Source: M3007 sp031398055 (lineage in GTDB: Bacteria > Bacteroidota > Bacteroidia > Chitinophagales > Saprospiraceae). From it: a stretch of DNA of 64,000 bases. The stretch lies in NCBI GenBank assembly GCA_031398055.1, contig JANNMS010000115.1, positions 1 to 64,000 on the forward strand, in the 5' to 3' direction. Shown here one piece after another: positions 52,718 to 62,340 of this stretch (position 1 is the first letter of the stretch; every line of letters begins with the position of its first letter). The position numbers were made by a program, and so were the translations under genes. The notes beneath the pieces were generated by a model. The model had not been told where the DNA came from. It saw nothing but the letters and a program-made list of their open reading frames with translations, and searched no databases.

Positions 52718-54463
52718 TTACTTTTCCAAAAATAATTTTCCAAATTGAACCCGACCGTTTTTTGAATCTTCTTTTTTCACCAAATAGAATCCATTGGCAA
52801 GGTGGGACAAATCAATTTTGTTATCATAAATTGAATTTTGATAGACAACCTTGCCTGAAACATCGAAAATCGATATGTTTTTTTGAGAAAAATCATCGTC
52901 CCAAAAATGAACAACCCCAGTTGTTGGGTTGGGGTACAGTTTTAAATTTTCAAATTTTCCGGGAGTTAGCGTCCCTGTCGTAAAAACTTCAATCACTTTA
53001 CATTTTGAATCAGAACCGTATTGATTGCTTACTGTAACACAAACGGTATAAAACCCCGGCGCAGCAAAAACATGATTGGGCGATGGTTCGGTGTTGAAAC
53101 TGCCATCGCCAAAATCCCACACCCAATTTGTAGGCTGATAAGATGACAAATCCCAAAATTTAAAGGCCAAACCTGCCGTATCTGACGGGTCTGGGCGAAA
53201 ATCGGCAAGCGGACGGTTGTCGAAACCCACCGTGTCGCAAGGACTGCCGTCCAGTGCGCCGAGGCGATAATTGGGGAAATTGGGGCGGTTGTCATAGTAA
53301 TAATTGAAGAAAATGGCGTGCTGCTCAAATTTGCAGTCCGTTCCCCGCAAATCTGGGCGTTGAATAATATGCACCATGTTTAAACCATTGGGCGGAGAGA
53401 CATAGATTTTTCCATCCGGGCATAATTGCATAGAATAAAACCAATCGTGCAGCGGCTGGCTAAAACTGGAATCGTAAAACCAATCGGCCACGAGTGTTTT
53501 TGAGGATAAAACATCGGCGGCCTCTGTGTCCAATTGCCAAATATGTTTGTAATCGCAGAGATATAACCATCTTCCATTTGGCGAAAATTCTGCTCCACAA
53601 GTTAAACTTTCAACTGAATCAATAAAATTGAAATGCGTCAAATTGCTTAATTCACCAGAACATCTATCAAAATTGTACAGATAAACCCCGTAAAAAGGAT
53701 TGAACCGGACATATTTTGAACCATCGGAAGAAAAACGCGCAAAAAACGCCCCCGAATTTGACCATTTGGGTCCCATTTCCTGTGCATGATGGACAAAAAC
53801 CGTGTCTTTCGTCAGCAATGAAAGGTGGATTTTGTTTCCTGTGTTTACAGGGGTGGGCAGCCACCAGTCCCGCCCGTTACCATGTTTTACTGCCGTTACC
53901 TGCCCATATCCAAACTCTCCGTTCAATAGCACTTGCCTCTTTTTTTCAACAGCACCTTTACCATTGTTTAACTTCATATTGACGGTTGTGTATTGGATTT
54001 TCTGAGTGTAAATAATTAATGGTAATTGTGTTGATTTATAAGTTGAAACATGGAAAAGATAGATTTTGTCATCCTCGTGAGGTGCGGGCAAAAACAAGGT
54101 GGACTGTCCAAATGGAAACATCCCGTAGATATTACACTCTTCATCGAATTCCCATCCTGTTTTTAATGAATCACCACCCAAAATAATTTGTTCATCTTTA
54201 TCGTAAATCGCACAATCATTTGTGATAAGAGATGTTCTTCCAACAGAATCTGAGATAATATTGTAGCCTTGATCAAATCGAATATTACCAAGATAGTCGT
54301 GTATTTGGGGTGGATTTGTATCAAAATTGAATTGGATGTTATATTTGAAAAAGGGAAAGGTGTCGAAATTAATACCATAACCCATTAGCCAATTGTTATC
54401 GAATTTTTGGGAATGAATGGGGTTAACTAAAAGAAGAAAAAAGTAGAAAGAAATATTTTTCAT
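52718..54463 (-). CDS. Secreted PKD-domain protein with T9SS tail
   Basis: This 581-aa protein has a signal peptide (ISFYFFLLLVNPIHSQ), a beta-propeller-like or six-blade region with repeats such as RFSSDGSKYVRF and FSPNGRWLYLCD, a PKD domain near 445-490 (WVWDFGDGSFNTEPSPNHVF) and a T9SS type A sorting domain at about 505-581 (LKLYPNPTTG...LANGFYLVKKED). It is exported through T9SS. ATG at 54463 is chosen since it starts a proper signal peptide. Confidence 0.8.
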   Translation of the reverse strand: MKNISFYFFLLLVNPIHSQKFDNNWLMGYGINFDTFPFFKYNIQFNFDTNPPQIHDYLGNIRFDQGYNIISDSVGRTSLITNDCAIYDKDEQIILGGDSLKTGWEFDEECNIYGMFPFGQSTLFLPAPHEDDKIYLFHVSTYKSTQLPLIIYTQKIQYTTVNMKLNNGKGAVEKKRQVLLNGEFGYGQVTAVKHGNGRDWWLPTPVNTGNKIHLSLLTKDTVFVHHAQEMGPKWSNSGAFFARFSSDGSKYVRFNPFYGVYLYNFDRCSGELSNLTHFNFIDSVESLTCGAEFSPNGRWLYLCDYKHIWQLDTEAADVLSSKTLVADWFYDSSFSQPLHDWFYSMQLCPDGKIYVSPPNGLNMVHIIQRPDLRGTDCKFEQHAIFFNYYYDNRPNFPNYRLGALDGSPCDTVGFDNRPLADFRPDPSDTAGLAFKFWDLSSYQPTNWVWDFGDGSFNTEPSPNHVFAAPGFYTVCVTVSNQYGSDSKCKVIEVFTTGTLTPGKFENLKLYPNPTTGVVHFWDDDFSQKNISIFDVSGKVVYQNSIYDNKIDLSHLANGFYLVKKEDSKNGRVQFGKLFLEK

Positions 54464-54553
54464 AGCAAGACCTTTAAAAATGAAAAAAATAAGCAGGGTA
54501 ATCAATTGCTGATTGCCCGCTGGCGCACAGTCTTCAACAAAAAAAGCAAAAAA

Positions 54554-54922
54554 ATGAAAAAAAACGGCAAAGCCGCCAAACAACTCGCCATACTACAAGT
54601 TCTTCACAAAGCATTGCTGCTTGATGGCGAAATGTTCGAAAGCCTCTACGAACACGAAATGCAAGAGCATATTGCGTTTTGGACGGAAGGCATGAAAAAG
54701 GACAAAGATGATTTTGTTTTTGTCGTTACCGAAAACAACGGTCATGCTGCTATGGTGGTCATCACGAGGGAGGAGGAACTGCTTATCAATGAACCTGCGC
54801 GGGCATCTCTCAAAAAAGTTTGGCAGAAAAACTACGATGGCAACATCCGAAAACTCTTGCCCGCCATGGCTGCCGAATTGAATGCTGGGTTCTTTTCTGT
54901 CAATGGTGTGAAGGTTGTATGA
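54554..54922 (+). CDS. Small protein of unknown function
   Basis: This 122-aa product starts MKKNGKAAKQLAILQV and has HIAFWTEGMKKDKDDFVFVV and REEELLINEPARASLKKVWQ. No family recognised; a soluble alpha/beta protein by composition. Starts 91 bp from the divergent T9SS gene. Confidence 0.6.
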   Translation: MKKNGKAAKQLAILQVLHKALLLDGEMFESLYEHEMQEHIAFWTEGMKKDKDDFVFVVTENNGHAAMVVITREEELLINEPARASLKKVWQKNYDGNIRKLLPAMAAELNAGFFSVNGVKVV

Positions 54923-55272
54923 CCTGTTTGCGTCAGGCAACAGATGTTTGCGGACCATGCCTTTTTTACAAAAACCCCCATTTCATAAATTTTGGCCAGC
55001 GGAATTGTTTTCAGATTTCCAATTTTTCCTGCATCATAAAACCGGTGGCCAAAAGCACCGCATAATTGTTCAGCAAACAGTCCTCGATTTCTCCCGTAAA
55101 CTTTTCACGAGCCATTTTTTCGAGACTTCAGCACATGATTTTGTGCTCGGCGGAAAAGTTTTTTTGGAAATATGCCCAATGGTGCTGTTGGGTTGAAAAA
55201 ATTACGGCCAGTTTGAAAACCGCTCGACAAGCATTGAACCACTGCATTTTTAACAGAAAACACAGCGGCACA
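54923..55272. other. Intergenic region with no recognised gene
   Basis: Open frames on both strands here have no start context and no homology that I recognise. Nothing else stands out. Confidence 0.5.
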
Positions 55273-56448
55273 TCATAAAAATTGAGGCAACTCAAACTTC
55301 AAAAATTCAGAAATCCCGACGACAACCACACCATCCGAGCGGCGAAATTTTTCAGATTCTGGCGTGATGACAAACGAGTGTGCAGGTTTCAAATCTTCAA
55401 TGCAGTTGAAAAAACCGCGCGAGATGGCGGGCGCGTTCGAGTATTTTATTTCGATACAAACGCGCTCGTTTCGGGGTGTGACCATCAATAAATCCACTTC
55501 CGCGCCTCCCGAAGTTCGATAAAAAAAACACTCGCAGTTTTTTCCGGCAATTCGGTAAATCTGCTCAATGACATAACCTTCCCACGATGCCCCAACGGCA
55601 GGACTGGCGTACAAATCTTCGCGGTCGCGCAGCCGTGCGACGGCATGGTAAAAACCAGAATCTCGAAAATAAAACTTTGGTGTTTTTGTCAGACGTTTGC
55701 CCACATTTGCAAAAAATGGCTCCAATCGCCGGGTCAAAAATGAACCATCAAGCAAATCAAGGTAGCGCGAAATGGTTTGCCCTGCCAAATTCAAGGAGTT
55801 GCTCAGGTCAGAAATATTGAGCATCTGCCCTTGCAGATGCCCCAACATTCGAATAAAACGGAGCATATTGGTGGCATTGGCTTCTTTGCCGATAACTTTT
55901 GCCAAATCCCGTTCGATGAAAGTGGTCGAAAATTGCGAAAGCCAATTTTTGGCAAGTTCATCGTCTGGTGCCAAAAAAGCATCCGGAAAACCGCCGCGAT
56001 ACCAGTGCTGCCGCAAAATATTGCCCTCGTTCGACTCGATTTCAGGCAATGAAAACGGGGTCAATTCGTGGTAGGCAATGCGCCCGGCGAGCGATTCCGC
56101 AGAAATTTTGAGCAGTTCGGGCGATGCCGAACCGAGCAAAACAAATCGAGCAGGCACCCGATTTCGGTCAACCAGCGAGCGCAGCACCGGGAGCAGGTTT
56201 GGCAAAATTTGCACCTCGTCAATGATGACACATTTGTTCTCGTGCTGCAACAGGTACGTGCCCGCATCCAACAGTTTGTTGCGGTCTTCTTCCCATTCCA
56301 AATCAAGGTACAAAGTAGGTTTGCCATCGGGCAGGTGCAGGTTTTTTGCCAAAGTTGTCTTGCCCACCTGCCTCGGGCCTACGATGGCAACCACTGGGAA
56401 AAAGGCAAGGTCTGCCAATACCCTTTGAGTCTCAATGCGTTGAATCAT
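55273..56448 (-). CDS. DUF4143-type AAA ATPase
   Basis: This 391-aa protein has Walker A GPRQVGKTTLAKNL near residue 26-39, Walker B CVIIDEVQILP near 80, and the conserved ALRSLVDRN and LLGSASPELLK. A C-terminal DUF4143/nuclease-like region carries YRTSGGAEVDLLMV and CIEIKYSNAP, an E...EIKY pattern like PD-(D/E)XK folds. Such ATPases occur singly in many bacteria and are thought to be self-contained. A 44-bp palindrome lies 18 bases upstream of this start. ATG at 56448 (MIQRIET) is chosen; an ATG at 56472 within the palindrome is possible. Confidence 0.85.
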   Translation of the reverse strand: MIQRIETQRVLADLAFFPVVAIVGPRQVGKTTLAKNLHLPDGKPTLYLDLEWEEDRNKLLDAGTYLLQHENKCVIIDEVQILPNLLPVLRSLVDRNRVPARFVLLGSASPELLKISAESLAGRIAYHELTPFSLPEIESNEGNILRQHWYRGGFPDAFLAPDDELAKNWLSQFSTTFIERDLAKVIGKEANATNMLRFIRMLGHLQGQMLNISDLSNSLNLAGQTISRYLDLLDGSFLTRRLEPFFANVGKRLTKTPKFYFRDSGFYHAVARLRDREDLYASPAVGASWEGYVIEQIYRIAGKNCECFFYRTSGGAEVDLLMVTPRNERVCIEIKYSNAPAISRGFFNCIEDLKPAHSFVITPESEKFRRSDGVVVVGISEFLKFELPQFL

Positions 56449-56465
56449 GGGGGCGAAGATAACTT

Positions 56466-56509
56466 TAACCATGTAATTTTACAAGTGCACTTGCAAAATT
56501 ACATGGTTA
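56466..56509. promoter_or_regulatory. 44-bp palindrome at the start of the ATPase gene
   Basis: Arms TAACCATGTAATTTTACAAG and its complement form 22-bp arms with one mismatch, centred at 56487/56488. The size and position suggest an operator bound by a dimeric or tetrameric repressor, perhaps the ATPase itself. Confidence 0.7.
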
Positions 56510-56638
56510 AAAATCCAAATTCGCTCAATTTCAAGGAAAATTGCTATTCCATAACCCAACATAGACAGCCGCTTTTTTTCAAACTTCTCAAGCCACAACA
56601 AGCAGGTGAGCAGCGTTGGCAATTTTTTCTGCTAATGC

Positions 56639-58132
56639 CTAATCCTCCAAAAAATCAATCGCCAGCCGATTGAACTCCGCCGGATGCGTTTCATAATAAC
56701 CATGACCGCCGTCCCGGATAACTTCCAAACGCGAGCCTTTTATCGTTTCATTCAACCATTGATAAAGCAGTGGCGAGTGAAAATGGCTTTTGCCGCCCAT
56801 AACAATCATTGTCGGGATTTTGATGGTCGGCAGCACATCGCGCCAATCCCTGCCGAGGTGGTCATTGAGCAAATTGCCCATCATTTCTTGTTGGAGGGTC
56901 TGGTTTTCGGGCTTCCCGGGCGGTCGCCAAGCGGTGAACATGTCTTTTCGGTTCGCGCTGCCAGTGAAGGTTTCGACCTCTTTTTCTGTCCAATTCGGGT
57001 CGGTGATGAGGCACGGGGCTTCGTCGCCGAGGATGTATTTCAGCACTTTTTCCTGCCCAAAAATGGAAAAATAGCACCACGAAACTGCATTGCCCATCGA
57101 ATGGCCGAAGAGGTAAAACCGGTCAATCTTGGCATCGTCAATCATCTCTTTGGCATCTTTTGCGAACCGCTCGATGTGGTATCCGTGCGCGGGCGATTCG
57201 GATTGGCCCAACCAACGATAGTCCAAATTGTAAACCGTGAAATGCTTTTCCAATTCCGGGTAAATGGTGTTGAACTTGGTGACATCCTGCCCGTAGCCCG
57301 GAAAAATGACCAGCGGTTTGCCTTTTCCCGAAACCCGATAATGCAATTTCACGCCATCGGAAGTGGTGAAAAAACGGTCAACGGGCGCGGCGATTTCGGG
57401 CGTTTTTGCAAAAATTTCGGCGGGGCTGTCGGGCAGTTCCGTGATTTTCAAGTCCCGAAAATAGCCCTCCGTGCCGATGTCCACCCAAAGCCCGATGCTG
57501 CCCGATTTTGATTTGCCGAGCATTTGCGGCACGACGAACGTGGCACTTTTTTGATGGTTGATATATAGTTTTACCGACGTGCCGCTTATTTCGTAACGCA
57601 TCGTAATCCATTCATCGAGCCCGACATCGGCATAACCTTCGTATTGATTTTTATATTCCGGTCTTCTTAATTTTTCAAATTTGAAATCCGGGTAAGCAAA
57701 ATATTGAACGGTGTGGTTTCGGGCAAATTGATTGTCCAACCGCCCGACCCTCGGACGCAGATAAATGGACTCGAAAGCCGTGTTGTCCGCAGCAACCCGA
57801 AAGGCAAGCCCGATAAAACCTTGCGCATTTTGGAACGGCGACGGGTTTTGGACACGGCTCAACATTTTGAACTCGATGGTGCCGTTTTGCAAATCCAAAC
57901 CTTTCAATTTGGCAAAATGAGGTTCGTCCACCGTGGCTTCCAATCGGTTCACGTCGAAGCCCAATTTGTCCAAATCTCGCTCGACTTTCAGGGCTTTTTT
58001 GCCATTGATTTTAGTAACCGAGGCTTTGGCGTTTGTGATTTCAAATTCTTTGCCCTCGAAATTCAGGGTTTGGGCGGTCGCGCTCCAAAAAGAGGCGGAT
58101 AAAAGGAGGACGAGTACCGTGATTTTTTTCAT
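56639..58132 (-). CDS. Secreted alpha/beta hydrolase with N-terminal laminin-G-like domain
   Basis: This 497-aa protein has a signal peptide (VLVLLLSASFWSATAQ). A beta-sandwich region (about 25-235: GTIEFKMLSRVQ, FIGLAFRVAADN, WITMRYEISGTSVKLYIN) resembles DUF1080/3-keto-disaccharide hydrolase sandwiches. An alpha/beta hydrolase follows from about 255, with nucleophile elbow FGHSMGNA, Asp in later strands and His in GGHGYYETH. It is the last gene of the minus-strand catabolic operon and is likely periplasmic. It probably cleaves an ester of the imported compound. Confidence 0.75.
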   Translation of the reverse strand: MKKITVLVLLLSASFWSATAQTLNFEGKEFEITNAKASVTKINGKKALKVERDLDKLGFDVNRLEATVDEPHFAKLKGLDLQNGTIEFKMLSRVQNPSPFQNAQGFIGLAFRVAADNTAFESIYLRPRVGRLDNQFARNHTVQYFAYPDFKFEKLRRPEYKNQYEGYADVGLDEWITMRYEISGTSVKLYINHQKSATFVVPQMLGKSKSGSIGLWVDIGTEGYFRDLKITELPDSPAEIFAKTPEIAAPVDRFFTTSDGVKLHYRVSGKGKPLVIFPGYGQDVTKFNTIYPELEKHFTVYNLDYRWLGQSESPAHGYHIERFAKDAKEMIDDAKIDRFYLFGHSMGNAVSWCYFSIFGQEKVLKYILGDEAPCLITDPNWTEKEVETFTGSANRKDMFTAWRPPGKPENQTLQQEMMGNLLNDHLGRDWRDVLPTIKIPTMIVMGGKSHFHSPLLYQWLNETIKGSRLEVIRDGGHGYYETHPAEFNRLAIDFLED

Positions 58133-58160
58133 TCTTGTAAATTTTTATTGAAAATGTTCA

Positions 58161-58952
58161 TCATTGAATTTGAATCCCGCCATTCACATCAATCGTCGCC
58201 CCGGTGATGAAGCCCGAAAGTTCGGAAGCCAAAAAGAGGCAAGTCCCGGCGAGTTCAAGGGTTTTGCCCACCCGTTTTAATGGAATTGCGGAAACGGCCT
58301 CTGATAATTGCGCTTCCGAAAGTCCGTCCAGCATATTGGTTTCAATCATGGCCGGGCAAATCACATTGGCGCGAATACCGAGCGGCGCAAATTCCCTGGC
58401 AATGGAACGGGTCAAACTAATCACCCCGCCTTTTGAAGCGGCATAATGTGCGCCGCCGACCAATCCGCCGCCGCGTTGCGCTGCCAAAGAAGCCAGATTG
58501 ACGATGACACCGCTTTTTTGTGCTTGAAAAACCTTCAAAACGCTTTTGCAGATGTTGAACGTGCCTTTGAGGTTCACGTCCAAAACAGTATCAAATTCGT
58601 GTTCTTCAATTGAAAGCATGCCGCCCGATTTTACGATGCCCGCACAATTGACCAAAGAATCAATTTTTCCAAAATGGGCAACTGCCTTTTCAATCGCCTC
58701 GTCGCAATCGTTTTTTTGAACAATATCACATTGGATTGCCAGCATTTCGGGCGCAAACCCAATTGCTGCGGCGATTGAATTGCTTATTTTTTGTTCGATT
58801 TTATCGTTCATCAATAAATCCAACAGCACCAATTTCGCGCCGTGCGCGGCAAAAAGTTCTGCCGTTGCATAACCGATGCTTCGAAGCGATGCCGCGCCCA
58901 CAATCACGCAGACTTTGTTTTCCAAAAGCAAGTGGTTGTATTTATTGGGCAT
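58161..58952 (-). CDS. Short-chain dehydrogenase/reductase
   Basis: This 263-aa oxidoreductase has the NAD(P)-binding start GAASLRSIGYATAELFAAHG, NNAG-like LVNCAGIVKSGG, and the active-site YAASKGGVISL (Tyr and Lys). Substrate unknown. It overlaps the CaiB-type gene by 11 bases and belongs to its operon. Confidence 0.9.
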   Translation of the reverse strand: MPNKYNHLLLENKVCVIVGAASLRSIGYATAELFAAHGAKLVLLDLLMNDKIEQKISNSIAAAIGFAPEMLAIQCDIVQKNDCDEAIEKAVAHFGKIDSLVNCAGIVKSGGMLSIEEHEFDTVLDVNLKGTFNICKSVLKVFQAQKSGVIVNLASLAAQRGGGLVGGAHYAASKGGVISLTRSIAREFAPLGIRANVICPAMIETNMLDGLSEAQLSEAVSAIPLKRVGKTLELAGTCLFLASELSGFITGATIDVNGGIQIQ

Positions 58953-60147
58953 AATTCGACACGGCTTTTTGTTCGATTAAAGACTCAATTTCGGCGGCTG
59001 GAAAACCCAATTCCGTCAAAATTTCAAGACTGTCCCAGCCACAAGGAACTGCCGCCGAGCGAGCGGAAAGGCTTTTTCCGTCCACTTGAATGGTGGAACG
59101 AATGACCGCAGTCCGCCCTTCCGTCGGGTGGTTTTCAAAATCCAACAGCCCAACAGCCTGTAAATGAGGGTCTTTTGTCAAAGTTTCGAGCGTGTGGCAA
59201 GGCATGGCGGGCAGGTCGGCTTCCCGAAAAACGTGCAGCCATTCGGCGGTCGTTTTATTTTCCAAAGCCGCTCCCCGGACTTCGAACCATTCAAAGACAT
59301 ATTTTGCTCGATTGGCAATGGTGGAAAAACGGGCATCGTTCAACAATTCAGCCCTTCCTGTCACCGATAAAAAGGCTTTCACCTGCGCGTCCGTATTGAT
59401 GGTAAAGGAGATGTAGCCGTCTTTCGTTTTGACGGGTTTATTGAACGGGCTCAACAAGCGGAGGTCGCCCGGGGGGCCAACTGGCGGGTCGAAACTTTGC
59501 TGCGCCAAATGTTCCTGCAAAACGACCGTTGCCATGGTCTCGAACATCGGAATTTCAAGCGTCGCGCCCTGCCCGGTTCGTTGGCGGTGCATCAAGGCAG
59601 CCATGACCGCCCCGGCGGCGATTTCGCCCACGACATGGTCGCAAATCAACAAAGGCACGTATGCGGGTTTGCCGTCGCGTGCCATGGTCAAACCCGCAAT
59701 GCCCGACGCGCCCTGCAAAACGCTGTCGTAAGTTGGCAGCCCCGAATAAGGCCCGTCCGTGCCGTAACCTGTTATCAAACAATAGATTTTATCCGGAAAT
59801 TTCTTTTGAATGATTTGGGCATCCAATCCCAACCGCTCCAACGCATCGGGGCGCATATTGGCGACAATGACATCGCTCCATTCGACCAATTTTTCACAGA
59901 TTTCCTTGCCGCCTTGCTTTTTGAGGTCGAGGCAAATGTTGCGTTTGCCGCGGTTGAGGTGCAGGTACGCCCCGGAATGTTGACCCGTCGGCGACAAGCC
60001 GCCGAGCCCGCGCATGAGGTCGCCCGCCGGATTTTCAACTTTGATGATTTCCGCGCCGTATTGTCCGAGTCGCCAAGTGGCCACGGGACCTACCACGACG
60101 CTGGTCAAATCCAGTATTTTAATTCCTTTTAATGGTTCAAAATTCAT
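58942..60147 (-). CDS. CaiB/BaiF-family CoA-transferase
   Basis: This 401-aa class III CoA-transferase has the family start LKGIKILDLTSVVVGPVAT and the block DGPYSGLPTYDSVLQGASG. The aspartate in TYD (D141) likely corresponds to the catalytic aspartate of the family. It should move CoA from an acyl-CoA such as succinyl-CoA to an organic acid. Overlaps the MaoC-type gene by four bases. Confidence 0.85.
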   Translation of the reverse strand: MNFEPLKGIKILDLTSVVVGPVATWRLGQYGAEIIKVENPAGDLMRGLGGLSPTGQHSGAYLHLNRGKRNICLDLKKQGGKEICEKLVEWSDVIVANMRPDALERLGLDAQIIQKKFPDKIYCLITGYGTDGPYSGLPTYDSVLQGASGIAGLTMARDGKPAYVPLLICDHVVGEIAAGAVMAALMHRQRTGQGATLEIPMFETMATVVLQEHLAQQSFDPPVGPPGDLRLLSPFNKPVKTKDGYISFTINTDAQVKAFLSVTGRAELLNDARFSTIANRAKYVFEWFEVRGAALENKTTAEWLHVFREADLPAMPCHTLETLTKDPHLQAVGLLDFENHPTEGRTAVIRSTIQVDGKSLSARSAAVPCGWDSLEILTELGFPAAEIESLIEQKAVSNYAQ

Positions 60148-60986
60148 TTCGCATCCATTATTTTAGCCGTTGCTTCGACTGCCATTTGATTGCAATCATC
60201 ATAGATTTTCAATTGCCAATCCATTTCGCCACGATTCGCGGCAAGCGTCATCGGGCGGTTGCAAAACAGCGGCGCAAGGTGTTTTACTTTTATTTCCGTC
60301 AGTTTCAGCCCTAATTCTGTTCTCAAAAATTCGGTCAAAAAAAGCGTTGCCAAGCCGCCGTTCACGACCAAATCGGGAAGCCCTTCGATTTCACGTGCAT
60401 AATTTTTATCCAAATGGATTTTGTGGGAGTTAAAACCGAGCGCGGAATATTGAAACAGGATTGTTTCATCTGGAATCACTTGTTTTTGAAATTCGGCTTC
60501 GCTCGGTGCGGCAATGATTTTTTCAGGGGTCACTTGACCGCTTTTTTCACCCAATAAAATATACGTCTGGGTTTCGATGATTGCCGGGGTTGGGGCAGAA
60601 ACCGGGCGCAGTTCATGGTAAATCGTCACAATCGCCATGCGCCCCGAAGTGGTCGTTTTTTCGGAGATGTTTTTTATAAAACTGGTTCGTTCGACCATCG
60701 AACCAATCGCAATGTCGCCTTGATAAGCGACCGTCCTGCCGCCCAAAAGCAATCTCGGCAAGCCCAATTCAGGAATCGGGACACCCAGCCCTGGGAAACC
60801 GTCGGGGCGCAAATCCGATTTTCGGGTCTCGCCAGCCAGCAAAAAAAAGTGCCAACCACGCGGCAAAATGTCGCCTTCTGCCAACGCCGAAGCCTCCAAA
60901 TCCAGCATTGCCGCCACCCGCCTGACCATTGCGGGGCTGCATGGTTCCATCACTTTTTGAGGAGGGGCGACGATTGGTTCTTGCAT
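60144..60986 (-). CDS. MaoC/FAS1-like dehydratase domain hydratase
   Basis: This 280-aa protein has features of the two-hotdog mesaconyl/itaconyl-CoA hydratase group: ILPRGWHFFLLAGETR, RLLLGGRTVAYQGDIAIGS, and in the second half LFQYSALGFNSHKIHLDKNY with the catalytic Asp/His set near the N terminus of the second hotdog helix. It should hydrate a C4-C5 enoyl-CoA. Substrate inferred from the CoA-transferase neighbour. Confidence 0.75.
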   Translation of the reverse strand: MQEPIVAPPQKVMEPCSPAMVRRVAAMLDLEASALAEGDILPRGWHFFLLAGETRKSDLRPDGFPGLGVPIPELGLPRLLLGGRTVAYQGDIAIGSMVERTSFIKNISEKTTTSGRMAIVTIYHELRPVSAPTPAIIETQTYILLGEKSGQVTPEKIIAAPSEAEFQKQVIPDETILFQYSALGFNSHKIHLDKNYAREIEGLPDLVVNGGLATLFLTEFLRTELGLKLTEIKVKHLAPLFCNRPMTLAANRGEMDWQLKIYDDCNQMAVEATAKIMDAK

Positions 60987-61125
60987 CGTGAACCGTTTTT
61001 ACGGATTGAAAAATGGTGAAAACTAGGCAAAAAGCCGCATTTAGGAACAAAGTTACTGCAATGTTTTTAAATTTGAAAAATCATTTTCATATTTGCAACT
61101 AAATTTTGCCACTCAAATTTTGCCC

Positions 61126-61542
61126 ATGGAGTTCAAATATCATCACATGAACCTTTGCACCGAAGATGTGCCGAGGTTGTCCAATTTTTATAAATCCATT
61201 TTCGGTTTGAACCGCATTCAGGACGAAGAACACGGCCTGACGAGCGCGGAAACGGTCAATCGTTACGACGGTCAAGTGGAGTTTTTGACCGACGGTCAGG
61301 TGGAATTTCACATCACCAAAAAGGACAACGAGACCGCTTTTCGCATGAAACAATGGATAAACCCCATCAAAAACGGCCATTTCTGTTTTCGGACAAACGA
61401 TATCGAGGGCTTTAAACAGAAATTGGAAACACTCGGAATCCCGTATGCCGATTATGGTAAATGGGCTTTGGCAGGCTGGTACCAGATATTTTTTCACGAC
61501 CCCGATGGCAACATCATCGAGGTGCACCAAACCGGAATGTGA
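61126..61542 (+). CDS. VOC-family protein
   Basis: This 138-aa glyoxalase/VOC protein has paired beta-alpha-beta units: YHHMNLCTEDVPRLSNFYKS (His ligand), EFHITKKDNET, GHFCFRTNDIEGF and FFHDPDGNIIEVHQ (Glu ligand). It may act on the same compound as the operon. ATG at 61126 matches the family start. Confidence 0.85.
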   Translation: MEFKYHHMNLCTEDVPRLSNFYKSIFGLNRIQDEEHGLTSAETVNRYDGQVEFLTDGQVEFHITKKDNETAFRMKQWINPIKNGHFCFRTNDIEGFKQKLETLGIPYADYGKWALAGWYQIFFHDPDGNIIEVHQTGM

Positions 61543-61552
61543 TTCAATTTCT

Positions 61553-62323
61553 ATGAAAGAAAAAGAAGAAAACAGTGCTTACGCCGCCCCTGCCTTGGAC
61601 AAAGGGCTTGATATTTTGGAAACGCTCTGTCAATCTGAAAATGGGCTGACGCAACAAGAAATTGCGGTTCGGCTCGGGCGGAATTTGGGCGAGATTTACC
61701 GGATGTTGAACTGTTTGGTGCAACGGAATTACGTCGCCAACCATGGCAATCTTTATTCCATCACGCCCAAAATGTTCCAGTTGTCGCATTTTCATCCGCC
61801 GACGTACCGCCTGTTGACGGAAGCCATGCCCATCATGGAGCAATTGTCGAGGGCCATTTCGTTTCCCTGCGATTTGCGGGTTTATAATAAAGGCGTACAA
61901 ACCGTCATCGCCTCCATCCAACCGCCCAACGGCTTGGGTTTTATGACCCGCGTGGGGTCAGAAATTGCGGTTGCGCCCTCGGCATCGGGGCTGGTTTTGG
62001 TGGCTTTTCAAGACCCAATTATCATGGATTTGCTGATTCGGGAGAGCCTGCCGGACAAAACGGAGGCAGAAATCAACGTTTTTAAAACGGTTTTAAAAGA
62101 GGTCGCTGCGAAAGGTTTTGCTTCCATTCAAAGCAAACAGTACGCCGGGCTTCATGCCATCGCGTTCCCGATTTTGGATATTCATGGCTTCGCGGTGGCG
62201 GCGATGACGGTGCCGATGCTCGCGCGAATTGACGGGCAGGGCCAGGCAACAATAGCGGATGTCGAAGCGGCTTTGGGGAAAAGTGCGGCCGATTTGAGTA
62301 GTAAAATTGCATTGATCCGCTAA
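61553..62323 (+). CDS. IclR-family transcriptional regulator
   Basis: This 256-aa regulator has an N-terminal winged helix (LTQQEIAVRLGRNLGEIYRML) and a C-terminal ligand-binding domain (IASIQPPNGLGFMTRVG, AVAPSASGLVLVAFQ). IclR proteins usually control adjacent catabolic genes. It lies between VOC and the transporter and probably controls both divergent operons. Confidence 0.9.
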   Translation: MKEKEENSAYAAPALDKGLDILETLCQSENGLTQQEIAVRLGRNLGEIYRMLNCLVQRNYVANHGNLYSITPKMFQLSHFHPPTYRLLTEAMPIMEQLSRAISFPCDLRVYNKGVQTVIASIQPPNGLGFMTRVGSEIAVAPSASGLVLVAFQDPIIMDLLIRESLPDKTEAEINVFKTVLKEVAAKGFASIQSKQYAGLHAIAFPILDIHGFAVAAMTVPMLARIDGQGQATIADVEAALGKSAADLSSKIALIR

Positions 62324-62340
62324 AAAACCAACCTTCTGGC

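Noticed and set aside
54915..55196. Small plus-strand frame in the gap before the DUF4143 gene
   Set aside because: No recognisable sequence, no start context and not supported by neighbours.
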